A stretch of DNA of 64,000 nucleotides, taken from Deltaproteobacteria bacterium. GTDB lineage: Bacteria > Desulfobacterota > Desulfobacteria > Desulfobacterales > Desulfosarcinaceae. The stretch is from NCBI GenBank assembly GCA_021824175.1, contig JAKALP010000014.1, positions 1-64,000 of the forward strand, given 5' to 3'. The position numbers and the translations under genes were made by a program. Position 1 is the stretch's first letter. Every line of letters starts with the position of its first letter. A model generated the notes under the pieces. That model ran no database searches and was not told the DNA's origin. It saw nothing but the letters and a program-made list of their open reading frames with translations. Below are positions 10,486 through 20,100 of this stretch, in pieces.

Positions 10486-10741
10486 TCAAAACGGACCCTG
10501 CTTTAGTAAGCCTAGTAAGCCGAATGCATGTACCCGGTCTTTTTGTTTACCAGGATAAAATCGGTTGCCGCCGAAGGCACGGCACATGGCGCAATAATTG
10601 ACGAAGATCGAGGCACCGGCCGAAGGTGGTGGGTTTGCTTTTTTGGCTGCATGGGTTACCGGGCCTTCTTCCGCTCGCAACGGGAACGGGACAACCAGAG
10701 CGTACAAGAATAAAAGCCTTCATACAGAACCTTCCCTTCAT
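10486..10741 (-). pseudogene. decayed c-type cytochrome (frameshift, lost haem His)
   Basis: On the minus strand an ATG at 10728 (MKAFIL) begins a signal peptide. After about six codons one extra base moves the rest into another frame: YALVVPFPLRAEEGPV, then SIFVNYCAMCRAFGG. The haem motif would be CAMCH, but the His codon now reads Arg. The remainder after FGGNRFYPGK is short and ends in a repeated GGCTTACTA unit. So both a frameshift and a missing ligand disable it. The upstream 170 bases are a diverged copy of the leader of the sensor kinase gene at 13.8 kb. Interpreted as a dead cytochrome c gene. Confidence 0.6.
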
Positions 10742-10905
10742 GTAATTGTCGCTGTCGTCAAAGCAGTTCCGCCACCGATGCGGCGACCGAAACCCGGTGA
10801 TTTTTTCTTTTCCGCGCTATCTTTCATTGCTTATACCCTGGCCACCCGACGAACCCTATGGAGTAAATCATGTGTTTTGGGAATGCTTGTCCAGTAATCG
10901 AGCCA
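10720..10905 (-). repeat. diverged gene-leader repeat, copy A
   Basis: Shares long blocks with 13780-13965 in the same orientation: the minus-strand strings CCCAAAACACATGATTTAC, TCGGTCGCCGCATCGG and CTGTATGAAG align in order at similar spacing. The last block contains the start codon of the decayed cytochrome. Possible roles are a regulatory leader RNA or the 5' end of a duplicated gene. No known riboswitch consensus was recognised. Confidence 0.7.
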
Positions 10906-10934
10906 GAGTGGATCGCCAATAACCAGTGGCCGGG

Positions 10935-11621
10935 CTACTTCCCCAGCACGCTGGTGATGTAGTCATAAAGTGCCTGGACCTTGTCCGGCGGCAGCGTCTT
11001 ATCCGCAAAAGCGGGCATGGGGGCGGCGGGATGCCGCAGCCAGAATTCGAACATCTGCGGGCTGGCCAGCAACGGCGAGCGCGCCACGGGCTTATCCGGC
11101 ATCAGCGCATTGCCCCCATTGGGATGACAGGCTGTGCAACTGACGGCGTAGATCCGCTGACCTGCCAGGTACTGCCTGGGGCCTTCGATGGTGCGACCGC
11201 CGAAGGTCAACTGGCCGCCGTAATAGCCCAGGACCGTCACGGCGCAGAGGCAAAGGAAGTAAATCGGCAGCAGCCGGACCGAAGCGGCGCCATATTTCTT
11301 CCCCAATATAATCCCCAGGGCCAGCAGCACGATCAGGATCGGCGCGACCACGAGTTTGACCTTGATGGGCGTTATCCAAGCGCCCGCGTAGAAGTACTGC
11401 CAGTCCATGAAGCCCAGCGCCATGGTAGGAAATACCCAGATGAAAGCCAGAAGCATGCAATAGCGCGGGGTTGCCTCGAGTTTGATCCGTCGAAAGATAA
11501 TAGCCACAATGGCAAAGATGAAAGCGCCGACCACCAACCCGATGGGCATATGCACCTCCGTGGGATGCACGGGGTGATGATAGCCCAGGGCATTCATGAA
11601 ATGGTAAAAGGCTTTGATCAT
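10935..11621 (-). CDS. membrane protein with C-terminal cytochrome c domain
   Basis: 228 residues. Four hydrophobic helices (about 25-45, 55-72, 90-108, 118-136) form a DUF2231-like membrane domain with several His residues near the start (HPVHPTEVHMP). A periplasmic cytochrome c domain follows, with CTACH at 162-166 and a Met ligand candidate in PAAPMPAF. Such fusions pass electrons between a quinone or membrane haem and periplasmic carriers; the exact partner is unknown. AAGGAGAC precedes the ATG. It lies 128 bases downstream of the MASE3 kinase gene and may be cotranscribed with it. Confidence 0.85.
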   Translation of the reverse strand: MIKAFYHFMNALGYHHPVHPTEVHMPIGLVVGAFIFAIVAIIFRRIKLEATPRYCMLLAFIWVFPTMALGFMDWQYFYAGAWITPIKVKLVVAPILIVLLALGIILGKKYGAASVRLLPIYFLCLCAVTVLGYYGGQLTFGGRTIEGPRQYLAGQRIYAVSCTACHPNGGNALMPDKPVARSPLLASPQMFEFWLRHPAAPMPAFADKTLPPDKVQALYDYITSVLGK

Positions 11622-11749
11622 CTTCTTGTCTCCTTATGTTATGCTATTAGGAGGTCGGGGTTTGGCCTTCGCGGTCAAGCCCTGCTATATCGAGTTGGGG
11701 TCGGAGCTGGATGAAGTGAACGCTCTTTTCGATGGGCCGGCAAAGAAGA

Positions 11750-13786
11750 TCATTTTGCGATAGCTTGGTCCGTATCGCCGAGGACCGGGAAATAGATCCG
11801 TACGGTTGTCCCCTGGCCGGGCTTGGAATCGACCCCGATCCAGCCGCCGTGATTCTTGATAATGCCGTAAACAGCCGCCATGCCCAAGCCGCGGCCCTGG
11901 ACCTTGGTGGTGTAAAACGGCTCGAAAATGCGGGCGGCAATTGCATCCTCCATGCCTTTGCCGGTGTCGCGAACCTCGAAAAGAATATAATCCCCGGACG
12001 GCATGGCGGGTATCGGCCTGGCCGCGGCCTCATCCACATGCACCCGATCCACCGCGATATCTATGTGCCCGTGGCCTTCCACCGCCTCCACCGCGTTGCT
12101 CACCACTTCGGACACCACCATTTGCAGTTGCCTGGGATCGGCCATGATTGTGTGGACGCCCGCTGTGGCGCGCCACCTGAGCTGTACTCCGGGTTTGAGC
12201 CGAGCGCTGATTTCCGGCAGGCTGCGCGGCATGAATTCCTTCAGGTCAATCACCTGGGATTGGTAGCGCCCGCCGCGGGAATAGGCCAGCAGACTTCTGA
12301 TCAGCACCGCGATGCGCTCGCAGCTGCCGAGCACATCCGCAAGATCCTTGTCCATCGACGCATGTTTTTGTTGCGAAGCATTAAACCGCAGCAGCTCTAT
12401 GCGGCCAACCACGCCCATGAGCATGTTGTTGATGCGATGGGCCATACCGCCGGCCAGCAGGGCAATGGCCTCCATTTTTTGGGTCTGTTGGAGCTCTGTT
12501 TTCAAGCGACTGAATTCGGTCACGTCGATCAAGCTGGTCTGAATGGAGCTGAGCCGGCCCTCACGATAAACCGGCGTGGAATGGACGAGCACATCCGCCC
12601 AGGCGCCATCTTTGCGCTGCATCCGGTATTCGGTGCTGTCAAGGACCTTGCCCTGGTAGAGATCCTTGATACGGTTTTGCTTTCTTTCATGGTCTTCCGA
12701 ATCCAGCAGCCGGCTCAAGTCGATCCCGCCGGCCAGATCGCTGGATTCATACCCAAGGATGGCCAGGCCGGCCGGGTTCATGTAGCTGATGGAACCATCG
12801 GGTTGGAGCGTGCAGATGCCGGTGGGCAGTGCACTCACCAGATCCCGGAAGCGCTTTTCATTATCCGCCAGTTCCCGGAACAGGAAGGTGAAAGGCTGTT
12901 GCAGGCCTGTTTCGAGAATGGCTTTGTAAATCAGCCAGAACGAAATCAGTTTAAACACGTGGCCCGCCAGGTTGGAAATTCCGTAGACACTGATGTAGAA
13001 CGTAAACATTACTTCCGAAACGATGGTGCAGATGATAGCCGCCGCCAGCAGCTTATACACGTTTTCATCAAAGTGCGGCCGGTGCCGCTTCAGGATCACC
13101 AGGGCCGCCAGGAGTATGGCGGCGATGATATACTCGCTGATCTTCTTGAACGGCGTCAGCCCGACGCCGTCCACGAAGCATTTGGGGAACACCGGCCAGA
13201 AGAACACCGTGACGAGCATCAGTATGAAGAGCGCGGCATAAACGGCGAAAGCCCGCTCGATGGAGATCATGCGCTCGGCGAAGAACGGAGCGGCGGCCAA
13301 AGTTACCGCTTCAATATAGCGCGCCACGATCCATAACTGGGTGGCCGTATCCGCGCCATGGGTCTGAAAAACCCCCATGCCCTTATAGCTCAGGGTGTGG
13401 AGCAGGTCGACAGCGCCGATGATCATAAACGCCGCGCCCAGCAGCGTCAGACTGCCCTTTTGAAGATGAACGCGCGTGTTCCAGGCAAACATGAAAATGG
13501 CGAAGGCCACGATGACGCTGAAAATCTCAATGAGGACATGGAAAAGGAGAAAACTGTACAACTCGATGGAGGATAGAACGATAATGCTGATGCCGGCCAC
13601 CACCAGGGAGCGCCCGCTGATGTTCGGCAACCGCAACGCCCTGAAAATCCGGTCCATTTTGTCGTGTGGCCATGCAATTGGGCTTCGAAGCAGATCCCTT
13701 TGTCTTCCATCTGGCCCACTTTGCGAGGGGACGCTCACTGATGACGAGGATGAAAGCGTGGCGGCTGTAATGGTGACATTCTTCAT
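11750..13786 (-). CDS. MASE3-PAS sensor histidine kinase
   Basis: 678 residues as drawn. Residues 55-305 are a seven- to eight-helix MASE3 membrane sensor (ELYSFLLFHVLIEIFSV, DLLHTLSYKGMGVF). A PAS domain follows at about 310-430, then a HisKA-like dimerisation region with His450 in GGMAHRINN, and an HATPase domain with VVSNAVEAVE, DTGKGM and GRGLGMAAVYG. The start is uncertain: the ATG at 13786 has AAGGT upstream, but the first 43 residues are unlike the family and lie in the region repeated from the cytochrome leader. The ATG at 13657 (MDRIFRALR) would give a normal MASE3 N terminus but has no clear SD. The ligand of MASE3 is not established. A second MASE3 kinase lies at 31.5 kb. Confidence 0.88.
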   Translation of the reverse strand: MKNVTITAATLSSSSSVSVPSQSGPDGRQRDLLRSPIAWPHDKMDRIFRALRLPNISGRSLVVAGISIIVLSSIELYSFLLFHVLIEIFSVIVAFAIFMFAWNTRVHLQKGSLTLLGAAFMIIGAVDLLHTLSYKGMGVFQTHGADTATQLWIVARYIEAVTLAAAPFFAERMISIERAFAVYAALFILMLVTVFFWPVFPKCFVDGVGLTPFKKISEYIIAAILLAALVILKRHRPHFDENVYKLLAAAIICTIVSEVMFTFYISVYGISNLAGHVFKLISFWLIYKAILETGLQQPFTFLFRELADNEKRFRDLVSALPTGICTLQPDGSISYMNPAGLAILGYESSDLAGGIDLSRLLDSEDHERKQNRIKDLYQGKVLDSTEYRMQRKDGAWADVLVHSTPVYREGRLSSIQTSLIDVTEFSRLKTELQQTQKMEAIALLAGGMAHRINNMLMGVVGRIELLRFNASQQKHASMDKDLADVLGSCERIAVLIRSLLAYSRGGRYQSQVIDLKEFMPRSLPEISARLKPGVQLRWRATAGVHTIMADPRQLQMVVSEVVSNAVEAVEGHGHIDIAVDRVHVDEAAARPIPAMPSGDYILFEVRDTGKGMEDAIAARIFEPFYTTKVQGRGLGMAAVYGIIKNHGGWIGVDSKPGQGTTVRIYFPVLGDTDQAIAK

Positions 13787-13965
13787 ACAGGACCTTGTTC
13801 TTGTAGATGTGGTTGTGGCTAAAGAACTTCCTCCCCGATGCGGCGACCGAAATCCGATGGGCTATCGAGTCTGAGCCAACTCCTTTTTTTCATACCCTGA
13901 CCGCCCCACGAACCATATGGGGTAAATCATGTGTTTTGGGCGGGCCCGACCAGTAATCGGCTCAA
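13780..13965 (-). repeat. diverged gene-leader repeat, copy B
   Basis: Partner of the 10720-10905 copy, in the same orientation about 3.06 kb away. Conserved blocks in the same order: CAAAACACATGATTTAC, TCGGTCGCCGCATCGG and CTGTATGAAG, the last containing the annotated kinase start. Shortly after the start, GCTTTCATCCTCGTC still resembles the signal-peptide codons of copy A. The rest of the 13787-14209 gap holds nothing else recognised except, presumably, the efflux promoter. Confidence 0.7.
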
Positions 13966-14209
13966 GCCGAATAACCGAAAAACGGATGTTGCCCGCCCGA
14001 GGCTCCACCATCGTCTCGCCTCCCAGGGCGGCGCCCAGGTAGGAATCCACTATAGATCAGCTCCGCCAGCCGCCACGATAAGCAATGGCGCGCTTGCTTT
14101 TACCCGCTAAACCCCATTGTCTGCCCGGCGCGTTGATAATTATTAATTGCATATGTCGTTTTTCATTTCCGGCATGCGCCAAGGGCCGGTACCAATGGCA
14201 ACATCATAA

Positions 14210-15721
14210 ATGCGAAAGGAACTTGGGGTGCCGCGAAAACTCTTTTTACTTCTGATCAGCGGTTTTTTACTGACAGGATGCGCCGTGGGCCCCGATTTCC
14301 AACGCCCTGAAGCGCCCTCGTCGAAAAATTACACCGTGCAGCCGCTACCGGCCGAAACCGCCACCGCGCCGGTGACGGGCGGTACGGCCCAGCAATTCAA
14401 AACGGTAGAGGCGATTCCGCGGCAATGGTGGCAGGTATTTCAAAGCCCTAGCCTGGACCGGTTGATCCGGCAGGGATTGACAGACAGCCCTTCCATTGCC
14501 GCGGCTCAGGCGGCGTTGCGGCAGGCCCGTGAGTTGATGTCGGCCCAATACGGCACCACTTGGTTTCCCCAGGTAGACGCTCATTTGTCGGCGGCCAAGG
14601 AGCAGCTCAACAGCGCTTCCTTTGGGCAATCTTCCACTGGCACGACCAGCTTCGAGCTATACAACGCCTCGGTGGGGGTATCATATCTTCTCGACCTGTT
14701 CGGAGGTCAGCGCCGCCAGCTCGAAGCCCTGCAGGCTCAGGTGGATCTGCGCAATTACCAGCTGACGGGCACTTACCTGACCCTGAGCGCCAACATTGTC
14801 ACCGCCGCGCTGCAGGAGGCCTCGTTGCGCGCCCAGTTGCAGGCCACTCGCGATATCGCCGCTGATCAGCAGCGGGCCTATGACCTGGTGCAGCAGCAGT
14901 TTCAACTGGGCGGCGTCGCGCGCACCGACGTACTGGTGCAACAGACCGAGCTGGCGCAGACGCTGGCGAGCCTGCCGCCGCTGGAAAAGGCCCTGTCCCA
15001 AACCCGACACCTGCTGGCGGTGCTGGTGGGCCGGCTGCCCGGCGAGGCGGGAACGCTACCCGAATTCGATCTGGCCTCGATCACGCTGCCCGGGCAACTG
15101 CCCGTGACCCTGCCTTCGGTCCTGGTGCGCCAGCGCCCTGATATCCAGGCCGCCGAAGCTCTGCTGCACTCGGCCTCGGCCCAAGTCGGCGTGGCCACCG
15201 CCAATCTCTATCCCAATATCACGCTGTCGGCCGGCTATGGTTCACAGGCCAACAAGGTCGACGATCTCTTCAAGAGCGATACAATCGTGTGGAACCTCGG
15301 GGCGGGTCTGGTGCAACCACTCTTCCACGGCGGCGCCCTGCGCGCCCAGCGCCGGGCGGCCCTGGCGGCCTTGGATCAGGCGGGTGCGCTCTACCGCCAG
15401 ACCGTGCTGCTGGCTTTCTTGAATGTCGCCGATGTGCTGCGGGCTTTGGAAACAGACGCTCGCGCGCTCAAGGCCCAGGCCGAGGCTTATGCGGCGGCGG
15501 AAGATTCCCTGGCGCTGACCAAAACCCAGTTCCAGCTCGGCGCCGTGAACTACCTTTCCCTGCTGGTGGCCCAGCGCCAGTACCAGCAGGCCCGCATCAG
15601 CCTGATACAGGCCCAGGCCGCCCGTTACGCCGACACCGCCGCCCTGTTTCAGGCCCTGGGCGGCGGTTGGCAGTCTGAGCCGGCGGTGGCGCAGAGCGCG
15701 GCGGCCCGGGAGAATCAATGA
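14210..15721 (+). CDS. RND efflux outer-membrane lipoprotein, NodT/OprM family
   Basis: 503 residues with a lipoprotein signal peptide and lipobox LTGC (Cys24), followed by the family opening AVGPDFQRP. Two outer-membrane-efflux repeats show the long helical hairpins (QLTGTYLTLSANIV, QQQFQLGGVARTDVL and the second LTKTQFQLGAVNYLSLL) typical of TolC-like trimers. It is the exit duct for the adaptor and pump encoded next, 277 bases downstream. Substrates cannot be deduced. No TetR or MarR regulator is adjacent. Confidence 0.92.
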   Translation: MRKELGVPRKLFLLLISGFLLTGCAVGPDFQRPEAPSSKNYTVQPLPAETATAPVTGGTAQQFKTVEAIPRQWWQVFQSPSLDRLIRQGLTDSPSIAAAQAALRQARELMSAQYGTTWFPQVDAHLSAAKEQLNSASFGQSSTGTTSFELYNASVGVSYLLDLFGGQRRQLEALQAQVDLRNYQLTGTYLTLSANIVTAALQEASLRAQLQATRDIAADQQRAYDLVQQQFQLGGVARTDVLVQQTELAQTLASLPPLEKALSQTRHLLAVLVGRLPGEAGTLPEFDLASITLPGQLPVTLPSVLVRQRPDIQAAEALLHSASAQVGVATANLYPNITLSAGYGSQANKVDDLFKSDTIVWNLGAGLVQPLFHGGALRAQRRAALAALDQAGALYRQTVLLAFLNVADVLRALETDARALKAQAEAYAAAEDSLALTKTQFQLGAVNYLSLLVAQRQYQQARISLIQAQAARYADTAALFQALGGGWQSEPAVAQSAAARENQ

Positions 15722-15765
15722 TTATGGAGCGGCAGATGCAGAAGTAATTTGAAAGAAAGATTTCT

Positions 15766-15846
15766 ACCATGAAGAACATTAAGATCATGAAGAATGAAAC
15801 ATTTTCATCGTATCTTAAATTTCATGCCCTTCATGCTCTTCATGGT
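15766..15846. repeat. imperfect inverted repeat between efflux genes
   Basis: Arms 15766-15783 (ACCATGAAGAACATTAAG) and 15829-15846 are inverted copies matching 16 of 18 positions. They contain stacked CATGAAG units. It could form a stem-loop in the efflux mRNA; function unknown. Confidence 0.5.
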
Positions 15847-15954
15847 TCAAAGACAAAACGAACATATCACGATTTTCAGCGAGTTAATCAAAGTTGGAAG
15901 TAAAGTGAGACTGAGCTGTGCTGTCCAATTCCAAATGATGTTGATCCTTTTATT

Positions 15955-15989
15955 CCCTCTCCTTGGCGGGAGAGGGTCAGGGTGAGGGG
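15955..15989 (+). repeat. REP-like palindrome abutting adaptor RBS
   Basis: CCCTCTCC / GGAGAGGG form an eight-base stem, followed by TCAGGGTGAGGGG. The same unit recurs at 23062-23086 (inverted) and 23190-23221, and as a tail at about 20800. The GGTGAGGGGGAG end is the only SD-like sequence before the adaptor ATG at 15999. Confidence 0.65.
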
Positions 15990-15998
15990 GAGTATCCC

Positions 15999-17126
15999 AT
16001 GATCAAACGAATGATCATCATGCTGGTATGCGTCGGGCTGCTTTTCGGCGGCATCTTCGGCTATAAAGCCTTTGTGGGCCATATGATCGCCAAGGCTATG
16101 AGCGCCCAGCGCATGCCATCGGTCACCGTCTCCACCACCACGGCCCAGGAGCAGACCTGGCAACCCCGGATTGAGGCCGTGGGTACCGTGCGGGCCATGC
16201 GCGGCGTGGATGTCACCACTGAAATCGCCGGCCTGGTGCGCGACATCACTTTTCAATCGGGCGATGACGTACGCGAGGGGCAGGTTCTGGTGCAGCTCAA
16301 CGCCGATGCCGACCGGGCCTTGCTGCACTCGCTGCAGGCCGAAGCCGAGCTGGCGCGCACCACCTTCGCGCGTGATCAGCAGCAGTTCAACGTCAAGGCC
16401 GTCAGCAAGGCGACTTTGGACGCGGCCCAGTTCGATTTGAAGAGCAAAGAAGCCCAGGTGGCCCAGCAGGCGGCCATTGTCGAAAAGAAAACCATCCGCG
16501 CGCCCTTCAGCGGCCACATTGGCATCACCACCGTCAACCCCGGCCAATACCTCAATCCGGGCGATAAAATCGCGACCCTGCAAGCCTATGATTCCGTCTA
16601 TGTGGATTTTCTGGTACCCCAGCAGGATGCGGCCCAGGTTGCCCTTGAACAGACCGTAGCGGCCGCCACCAACACCTATCCGAACCGGTCGTTCGCCGGC
16701 ACCATCACCGCCATTAACCCGGCGGTGGACCCCCAGACGCGCAACCTGCAGGTCGAAGCCACGATCCCCAATCCCAAGCACGAACTGCTGCCCGGCATGT
16801 TCGCCACGGTGCAGGTCCAGGCCGGCCAGGCGCAACAGTTCCTCACCCTGCCCCAGACCGCCGTGACCTACAACCCCTACGGTGAAACCGTATTCGTGGT
16901 GGAGAAAAAAGAGGCGGCCCAGGGACCACCGGAGCTGATCGCCAAACAGACCTTTGTGACTACCGGCGCCACGCGGGGCGACCAGGTGGCCATCACCGAA
17001 GGGCTCAAGGCGGGCGACACGGTGGTGACCAGCGGCCAGCTCAAGCTCAAGAGCGGCAGCCCGATCACGGTCAACAACGAGATTCAACCCAGCGATCAAG
17101 CGGCGCCCCAGCCCAAGGACGAATAA
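15999..17126 (+). CDS. RND efflux periplasmic adaptor (membrane fusion protein)
   Basis: 375 residues from ATG 15999, chosen over 15963 because it begins directly with the membrane anchor (MIKRMIIMLVCVGLLFG). Domains in order: barrel-sandwich/lipoyl halves (GVDVTTEIAGLVRDI and APFSGHIGITTVNPGQYL), a helical hairpin (about 95-145), a beta-barrel (NPAVDPQTRNLQVEA) and a C-terminal membrane-proximal domain. It bridges the inner-membrane pump to the outer-membrane duct. Two bases separate its stop from the pump ATG. Its ribosome site seems to be built from a REP-like repeat tail. Confidence 0.92.
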   Translation: MIKRMIIMLVCVGLLFGGIFGYKAFVGHMIAKAMSAQRMPSVTVSTTTAQEQTWQPRIEAVGTVRAMRGVDVTTEIAGLVRDITFQSGDDVREGQVLVQLNADADRALLHSLQAEAELARTTFARDQQQFNVKAVSKATLDAAQFDLKSKEAQVAQQAAIVEKKTIRAPFSGHIGITTVNPGQYLNPGDKIATLQAYDSVYVDFLVPQQDAAQVALEQTVAAATNTYPNRSFAGTITAINPAVDPQTRNLQVEATIPNPKHELLPGMFATVQVQAGQAQQFLTLPQTAVTYNPYGETVFVVEKKEAAQGPPELIAKQTFVTTGATRGDQVAITEGLKAGDTVVTSGQLKLKSGSPITVNNEIQPSDQAAPQPKDE

Positions 17127-17127
17127 C

Positions 17128-20100
17128 ATGCCCAACGAACGCAACCGATTCACCGATATTTTCATTCAGCGGCCCGTGCTGGCCACGGTGGTCAGCCTGC
17201 TGATCCTAGTGCTGGGCCTGCGGGCCCTGGGTCTGCTGCGGGTGCGGCAGTTCCCCGAAACCCAGAACGCCGTGGTCACGGTTTCCACCGTGTACACGGG
17301 CGCTGATCCGGACCTGGTCTCCGGGTTCATCACCACGCCCCTGGAGAACTCCATCGCCCAGGCCGACGGCATCGACTACCTCAACTCGTCCAGCACCCAG
17401 GGTCTTAGCACCATCCAGGCCAATCTGCGGCTCAACTACGATATCAACGCGGCCCTGACCGAGATCAACACCAAGGTCAACGCCGTGCTCAACCAGTTGC
17501 CGCGGGAATCCCAGCAGCCGGTGATCACCCTCTCCATCGGCGAAACCATTGACGCCATGTACATCGGGTTCTACAGCACCGATTTGCCGGCCAATAAAAT
17601 CACCGATTACCTGATCCGGGTGGTGCAGCCCAAGCTGCAGGCCGTGCCCGGCGTGCAGACCGCCGAGATTTTGGGCGGCCGCCAGTTCGCCCTGCGCGCC
17701 TGGCTCGATCCGCGGAAAATGGCGGCTTACGGCGTGACCGGCAGCGACGTGAGCAATGTCCTGGCGGCCAACGATTTCATCTCGGCCCTGGGCCGCACCA
17801 AGGGCCAGATGGTGACCCTAAATCTGACGGCCGACACCGGTCTGCATACCGCCGACGAGTTCCGCAACCTGGTAATCAAATCGCAAAACGGGGCCATCAT
17901 CCGGCTGGGAGATGTGGCCCATGTGAGTCTGGGTTCTGAAAACTACGACACCTCGGTGGCCTTCGACGGCCGGCGCGCGGTCTACATCGGCATCCAGGTC
18001 ACGCCCAGCGCCAACCTGCTCAATGTGGTCAGCGGCGTGCACCAGGCCTTTCCGGCCATTGCAGCCCAGCTGCCGGCCGGGCTCAATGGCCGCATCGTCT
18101 ACGACTCCACCAAATATGTGGACAGCTCGATCCATGAAGTAATCATGACCCTGGTGGAGGCCTTGTTGATCGTGACCTTCGTCATTTTTCTCTTCCTGGC
18201 TTCGGTACGCACCGTGATCATCCCGGTCATCGCCATGCCCTTGTCGCTGATCGGCACCTTCTTCATCATGCTGATCCTGGGCTACACCATCAATCTGCTG
18301 ACCCTGCTGGCCCTGGTGCTGGCCATCGGTCTGGTGGTGGACGACGCCATCATCGTGGTGGAAAACGTGCACCGCCACATGGAAGAAGGCACCCCGCCCC
18401 TGCGGGCCGCCATCCTGGGCGCGCGCGAGCTGGCCGGGCCCATCGTAGCCATGACCGTGGTGCTGGTGGCGGTCTATGTGCCCATCGGGTTCATGGGCGG
18501 CTTGACCGGCGCGCTCTTCACCGAGTTCGCCTTTTCCCTGGTGGGCGCGGTGACCGTGTCGGCCATTGTCGCCCTGACCTTGTCGCCCATGATGTGTTCG
18601 CGGTTTCTCAAGCCCGACGACAAAGAGCACCGCCACCGCTTCATGGACTTCGTGGACCGCCAGTTCGACCGCCTGCGCAAGCGCTATGAGCGCCTGTTGC
18701 ACGGCTCGCTGGACTACCGGCCGGTAGTAGTGGTTTTCTCCCTGATCATTCTGGGAAGTATTTACTTCCTCTATACTTCTTCCAAACGCGAACTGGCCCC
18801 GCAAGAAGATCAGGGCGTGGTCATCGCGCTGGTCACGGCCGCGCCCGATGCGACCCTGGAGCAGACTCAGCTTTCGACCCACCAAGTCCACAAAATCTTG
18901 GCGGACTATTCCCAGACCGATCATATCTTCCAACTTGATGGTGTCAGCGGGCTCAACACCGGCATCGCCGGCATGGTTTTAAAACCATGGGACGAGCGCG
19001 ACCGCACCGCCATGCAGTTGCAGCCCGAAGTGCAGCAAAAGCTCAACGGGATTGCCGGCGTCAAGGCCGTGGCCTTCCAGCGGCCACCCCTGCCGGGCGG
19101 CGGCCGGGGTCTGCCCGTGCAGTTCGTCATCGGCACCACCGACTCCTTTGATCAATTGAACCAGGTCACCCAAGCCTTGATGGATAAGGCCCGCGCCAGC
19201 GGCCTGTTCGCCTTCCTGGACAGCGACCTTAAAATAGACAAACCCCAGATGGCCGTGCAAATCGACCGCAGCAAGGCCGCCCAGTTGGGCCTGACCATGG
19301 CCGATGTGGGCAGCGCCCTGGGATCGATGCTGGGCGGCGGCTATGTCAATTACTTCAGCCTGGCGGGCCGCTCCTACAAAGTGATTCCCCAGGTGATGCA
19401 ACGCTACCGCCTCAACCCGGACCAGCTCAGGAATTACTACATCCGGACTTCTTCCGGCGCCACCGTACCCGTCTCCACCATCGTGCACCTGAAGAGCAGC
19501 GTGGTGCCCGAATCGCTCAACCATTTCCAGCAACTCAACGCCGCAACCATTTCCGGCGTGCCACAGCCCGGCGTGAGCCTGGGCCAGGCCCTGGACAAGA
19601 TGAAAGAGCTAGCGGCTCAATCCCTGCCGCAGGGTTACAGCATCGACTACAGCGGCCAGTCGCGGCAGTATGAAAATGAATCGAGCCAGCTGGTGGTCAC
19701 CTTTGTCTTCGCCCTGATCATCATCTATCTCTCCCTGGCGGCTCTGTTCGAAAGCTTCGTGGACCCGCTGATTATCCTGATCAGCGTGCCCATGTCGATC
19801 TGCGGCGCCCTGATCTTCATCAGCCTGGGCGTGGGCGGCGCCAGCCTCAATATCTACACGGAAGTGGGCCTGGTGACCCTGATCGGCCTGATCAGCAAGC
19901 ACGGCATTCTCATCGTGCGCTTTGCCAACGATCTGCAATTGGCCGGCCGGCCCAAACGCGAGGCCCTGGAATCGGCCGCCGCCATCCGCCTGCGGCCCAT
20001 CCTGATGACCACAGCCGCCATGGTGCTGGGCGTGCTGCCCCTGGTGATCGCCACGGGCGCCGGCGCCGTGGGCCGTTTCAACATGGGCCTGGTGATCATG

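Noticed and set aside
11732-13336. Long open frame opposite the MASE3 kinase
   Set aside because: Antisense shadow; low-complexity His/Gln-rich translation and no domain.
13780-13965. Leader repeat as a c-di-GMP (GEMM) riboswitch
   Set aside because: The GGTCGCCGCATCGG block is only loosely like the 3' part of GEMM, and the conserved GACGCAAAGCC-type element is absent.
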